Below are positions 61,943 to 64,000 of a stretch of 64,000 nt of DNA, one piece after another. The notes under the pieces are model-generated. The model had not been told where the DNA came from. It ran no database searches and saw only the letters and a program-made list of their open reading frames with translations. How positions within the stretch are numbered: position 1 is the first letter of the stretch; each line of letters opens with the position of its first letter. This DNA comes from JACNIZ01 sp964344765 (GTDB taxonomy: Bacteria; Planctomycetota; UBA1135): contig CAYFOM010000007.1 of NCBI GenBank assembly GCA_964344765.1, positions 1 through 64,000 on the forward strand. The letters are read 5' to 3'. Both the position numbers and the translations under genes were made by a program.

Positions 61943-62830
61943 ATGAAGACTGCAGAACAAATCCAAACTGTAACCGTGCTCGGCGCCGGCGCAATGGGCG
62001 CGGGCATTGCTCAGGTGGTTGCGCAAGCCGGCTTGACCGCTCGTTTGTACGACATCAACGACGAGGCGGTGCAGCGCGGCTATGCGGGCATTGAAAAAAT
62101 GCTGGCCAAGGGCGTCGAGCGCGGCAAGGTCAGTGCCGACGACATGGCGGCAACCTTAAGCCGCTTGACCGCCACCGCCGACATGACTGCAAGTTTGGAA
62201 GGCAGCGATCTTGTCATTGAGGCCGCGCCTGAGAAGCTGGAGCTGAAGCAACAGATCTTCCGCCAAGTTGCCGAGGTGGTTGCCGCCGACGCCATCGTCG
62301 CCAGCAATACCTCATCGATCTCCATTGCCGCACTTGCCGAAGCCGATCCGCATCCGGAGCGCTTTTTGGGGCTGCACTTTTTCAATCCGCCGCCGTTGAT
62401 GCCGCTGTTGGAAATTGTGCACGGTCCGCAAACCGATGCCGCGGTGGTGGAGACTTGCAAGCAGCTGGCCGAACAGTGGGGCAAAAGCCCGATTGTGGTC
62501 AAAGATTCGCCAGGCTTTGCATCCAGCCGTTTGGGCGTTGCTCTGGGCCTGGAAGCCATCCGCATGGTCGAAGAAGGCATCGCGTCGGCAGCCGATATCG
62601 ATACGGCGATGGAATTGGGCTATCGCCATCCGATGGGGCCGTTAAAGTTGACCGACATGATCGGCATCGACGTGCGCGTCAACATTGCCGAATACTTGGC
62701 GAGCAAGTTGAGCGACGCGCGCTTTGAGCCGCCGGCGCTGATGCGGCAAATGGTCGCCGACGGCAAACTGGGAATGAAAACCGGCCAAGGTTTTTATAAG
62801 TGGGACGGCCGAAAGCCGGTGATCGATTAA
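61943..62830 (+). CDS. 3-hydroxyacyl-CoA dehydrogenase (second paralogue)
   Basis: A 295-residue dehydrogenase related to the 43609-44469 protein. Dinucleotide-binding VLGAGAMGAGIAQVVAQAGLTARLYD, SNTSSISIAALAEADPHPERFLGLHFFNPPPLMPLLEIVHG, and C-terminal GYRHPMGPLKLTDMIGIDVRVNI are clear. It is NAD(P)-dependent and acts on short-chain 3-hydroxyacyl-CoA by family. ATG 61943 is preferred over a GTG at 61916 that lies inside the hairpin. It sits far from the acyl-CoA gene cluster and next to an amidohydrolase. Confidence 0.93.
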   Translation: MKTAEQIQTVTVLGAGAMGAGIAQVVAQAGLTARLYDINDEAVQRGYAGIEKMLAKGVERGKVSADDMAATLSRLTATADMTASLEGSDLVIEAAPEKLELKQQIFRQVAEVVAADAIVASNTSSISIAALAEADPHPERFLGLHFFNPPPLMPLLEIVHGPQTDAAVVETCKQLAEQWGKSPIVVKDSPGFASSRLGVALGLEAIRMVEEGIASAADIDTAMELGYRHPMGPLKLTDMIGIDVRVNIAEYLASKLSDARFEPPALMRQMVADGKLGMKTGQGFYKWDGRKPVID

Positions 62831-62865
62831 AGTGGCAGCCGCGGACGGTTCCGCGAGATTGACCC

Positions 62866-63726
62866 ATGACCGACTTCCGCATCGTAGACGCCCACATCCA
62901 CCTGGAACCTTGGCACCAATTGCGGCCGGAGGTGCGCGAGGTTTTATCACATGGGCGTCAGGATCTGCCGTCGATACGAAAGTACATTGTTGACCCCGAT
63001 GAGTTCATTGCCCATTTGGATGAGCAGGGCATCGCGCGTGTTGCGGTGATCAATTATCCGTCGCCCGAAGTCATGGGTTTCGGCGACGAGGTCAACCTGG
63101 CGGGGGCGAAGTATCGCGATTTGCATCCGGATCGAATCATTGCTTTTGGCGGCATGGATGTGGCGGCCAATCACATCGATCCCGAGGCGTATGTCGAGCA
63201 TTTGCTCGATGATCTGAAACTGAGCGGGATCAAAATTCATCCGCCGCATCAGTTGATTGCACCCAACGCATATTTGGACGGCAACGACAATCTGCCCGAG
63301 CTTTATCGACTATGCCAAGAACGCAAAATCCCGGTGATGGTGCACACCGGAACCTCAGTATTCCCCGGCGCACGCAGCAAGTTCGGTGATCCGATGCATT
63401 GCGATGACGTCGCCGTTGATTATCCAGAGCTACCACTCATCCTTGCGCATGGTGGACGTCCGCTGTGGTTCGACACCGCATTCCACCTGGTCCGACGTCA
63501 CCCCAACGTCTACATGGATGTGTCCGGCATCCCGCCCAAGCAAATCCTGACGCACTTCCCGAAGCTGGAATCCGTCGCCCACAAAGTGCTCTTCGGCACC
63601 GACTGGCCCAGCCCCGGCGTGAAGTCCATCCGCCACAACGCCGAGCAATTCCTCGACCTGCCGCTCAGCGACGACGCCCGCCGTTTGATCCTCGCGGAAA
63701 ACGCGGATCGCTTGTTTCCCTGTTAA
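62866..63726 (+). CDS. Amidohydrolase-2 family metal-dependent hydrolase
   Basis: A 286-residue TIM-barrel hydrolase of the amidohydrolase superfamily. Metal-binding VDAHIHLEP at the N-terminus, then SGIKIHPPHQ, VMVHTGTSV, LILAHGG and LFGTDWPSPG with the final Asp. Members decarboxylate or hydrolyse cyclic or aromatic carbon compounds; substrate unknown. It lies 35 nt after the 3-hydroxyacyl-CoA dehydrogenase on the same strand. Its stop codon overlaps that of the convergent gene by 2 nt. Confidence 0.9.
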   Translation: MTDFRIVDAHIHLEPWHQLRPEVREVLSHGRQDLPSIRKYIVDPDEFIAHLDEQGIARVAVINYPSPEVMGFGDEVNLAGAKYRDLHPDRIIAFGGMDVAANHIDPEAYVEHLLDDLKLSGIKIHPPHQLIAPNAYLDGNDNLPELYRLCQERKIPVMVHTGTSVFPGARSKFGDPMHCDDVAVDYPELPLILAHGGRPLWFDTAFHLVRRHPNVYMDVSGIPPKQILTHFPKLESVAHKVLFGTDWPSPGVKSIRHNAEQFLDLPLSDDARRLILAENADRLFPC

Positions 63727-64000
63727 GGGACAATCATCAACTCGGTGACCGCTGAACTTAAACGCCCCTGCTGGGGGTTGTCCACGGTTGCTGCGGCTAG
63801 GTAAAGCGAAGTGCCGGAAAGAATGGAAAGGAACGGGTTCGCCAAGATTTTGGCTTGGGCATGTCCGTTTGCATCCAAGGTGCCGATGCGGTTGACGATG
63901 GTGTGAGGATCGCCAAGACCGTTGAGTGCGCCGTAGAAGGTTTGGTCGGCGGTCAGTGGAATGTCAATGCCGGCCATGAACTCGGGGCCTACCCCGCTAG
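63723..64000 (-). CDS. C-terminal fragment of a secreted protein with shared module (runs off the window)
   Basis: The frame is open to the window edge at 64000, so only the last ~91 residues are seen. They match the C-terminal module of the proteins at 5303-6994 and 22002-23732: SGVGPEFMAGIDIPLTADQ, GTLDANGHAQAK, YLAAATVD and a terminal MIVP. The N-terminal domain lies outside the window; by analogy it may be another FG-GAP or similar propeller. Confidence 0.75.
   Translation of the reverse strand, partial: SGVGPEFMAGIDIPLTADQTFYGALNGLGDPHTIVNRIGTLDANGHAQAKILANPFLSILSGTSLYLAAATVDNPQQGRLSSAVTELMIVP

Noticed and set aside
1..64000. tRNA, rRNA or CRISPR array
   Set aside because: No cloverleaf-like T-loop sequence in the intergenic gaps, no rRNA-like stretches and no evenly spaced direct repeats were seen by eye.

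Overview
The window looks like the chromosome of a free-living, Gram-negative planctomycete. Three things point there. One is a cytochrome-type PSCyt1/DUF1549/DUF1553 protein paired with a DUF1501 protein. A second is a set of secreted FG-GAP propeller proteins that share C-terminal modules of a kind I associate with marine planctomycetes. The third is a spread of sulfatase and phosphodiesterase enzymes of the alkaline phosphatase superfamily. LptF/LptG homologues, a WaaP-like kinase and a DUF481 barrel indicate an outer membrane with LPS-like lipid. The assignment is inference from gene content; no rRNA, tRNA or taxonomic marker was seen.

Layout. 0.3-5.3 kb: the DUF1549/DUF1553 and DUF1501 pair. 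5.3-14.1 kb: secreted proteins and hydrolases (FG-GAP propeller, sulfatase, S9 peptidase, pyroglutamyl-peptidase-like protein, SnoaL-like lipoprotein), plus a small MGMT-like protein. 14.3-18.0 kb: ThrE-type exporter divergent from an OPT transporter and a small membrane protein. 18.0-19.9 kb: three tandem paralogues of an unrecognised Cys/His-motif family, the third decayed. 20.0-23.7 kb: membrane sulfatase-fold enzyme and a second FG-GAP protein. 23.8-28.1 kb: two tandem SPASM radical SAM proteins facing a B12-type radical SAM protein of the RiPP-maturation kind. 28.3-31.0 kb: secreted protein and a matrixin-like protease with IPT/TIG domains and a C-terminal sorting-like tail. 31.1-42.0 kb: two phosphodiesterase-type enzymes flanking UspA, an exonuclease, a double LPS-kinase-like protein, LptF/LptG, a TPR lipoprotein and a nitrilase. 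42.0-42.4 kb: a non-coding block with two 75-bp nested palindromes of identical design. 42.4-48.7 kb: a short-chain acyl-CoA pathway (thiolase, 3-hydroxyacyl-CoA dehydrogenase, DUF3050 protein, two acyl-CoA dehydrogenases, MBL hydrolase). 49.0-51.8 kb: a BNR-repeat propeller. 51.8-56.8 kb: a four-gene overlapping operon (THUMP-like methyltransferase, peptide-binding protein, two permeases). 57.0-64.0 kb: DUF481 barrel, aminopeptidase P with a NatAB-like ABC exporter, a second 3-hydroxyacyl-CoA dehydrogenase, an amidohydrolase and the tail of another secreted protein.

The strongest candidates for undescribed biology are the tandem Cys/His family (18.0-19.9 kb), the three-gene radical SAM locus (23.8-28.1 kb) and the paired nested palindromes (42.0-42.3 kb). 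Several genes also carry a TAnnnT hexamer 5-13 nt before the start codon and no Shine-Dalgarno sequence, which suggests leaderless or very short-leader transcription.
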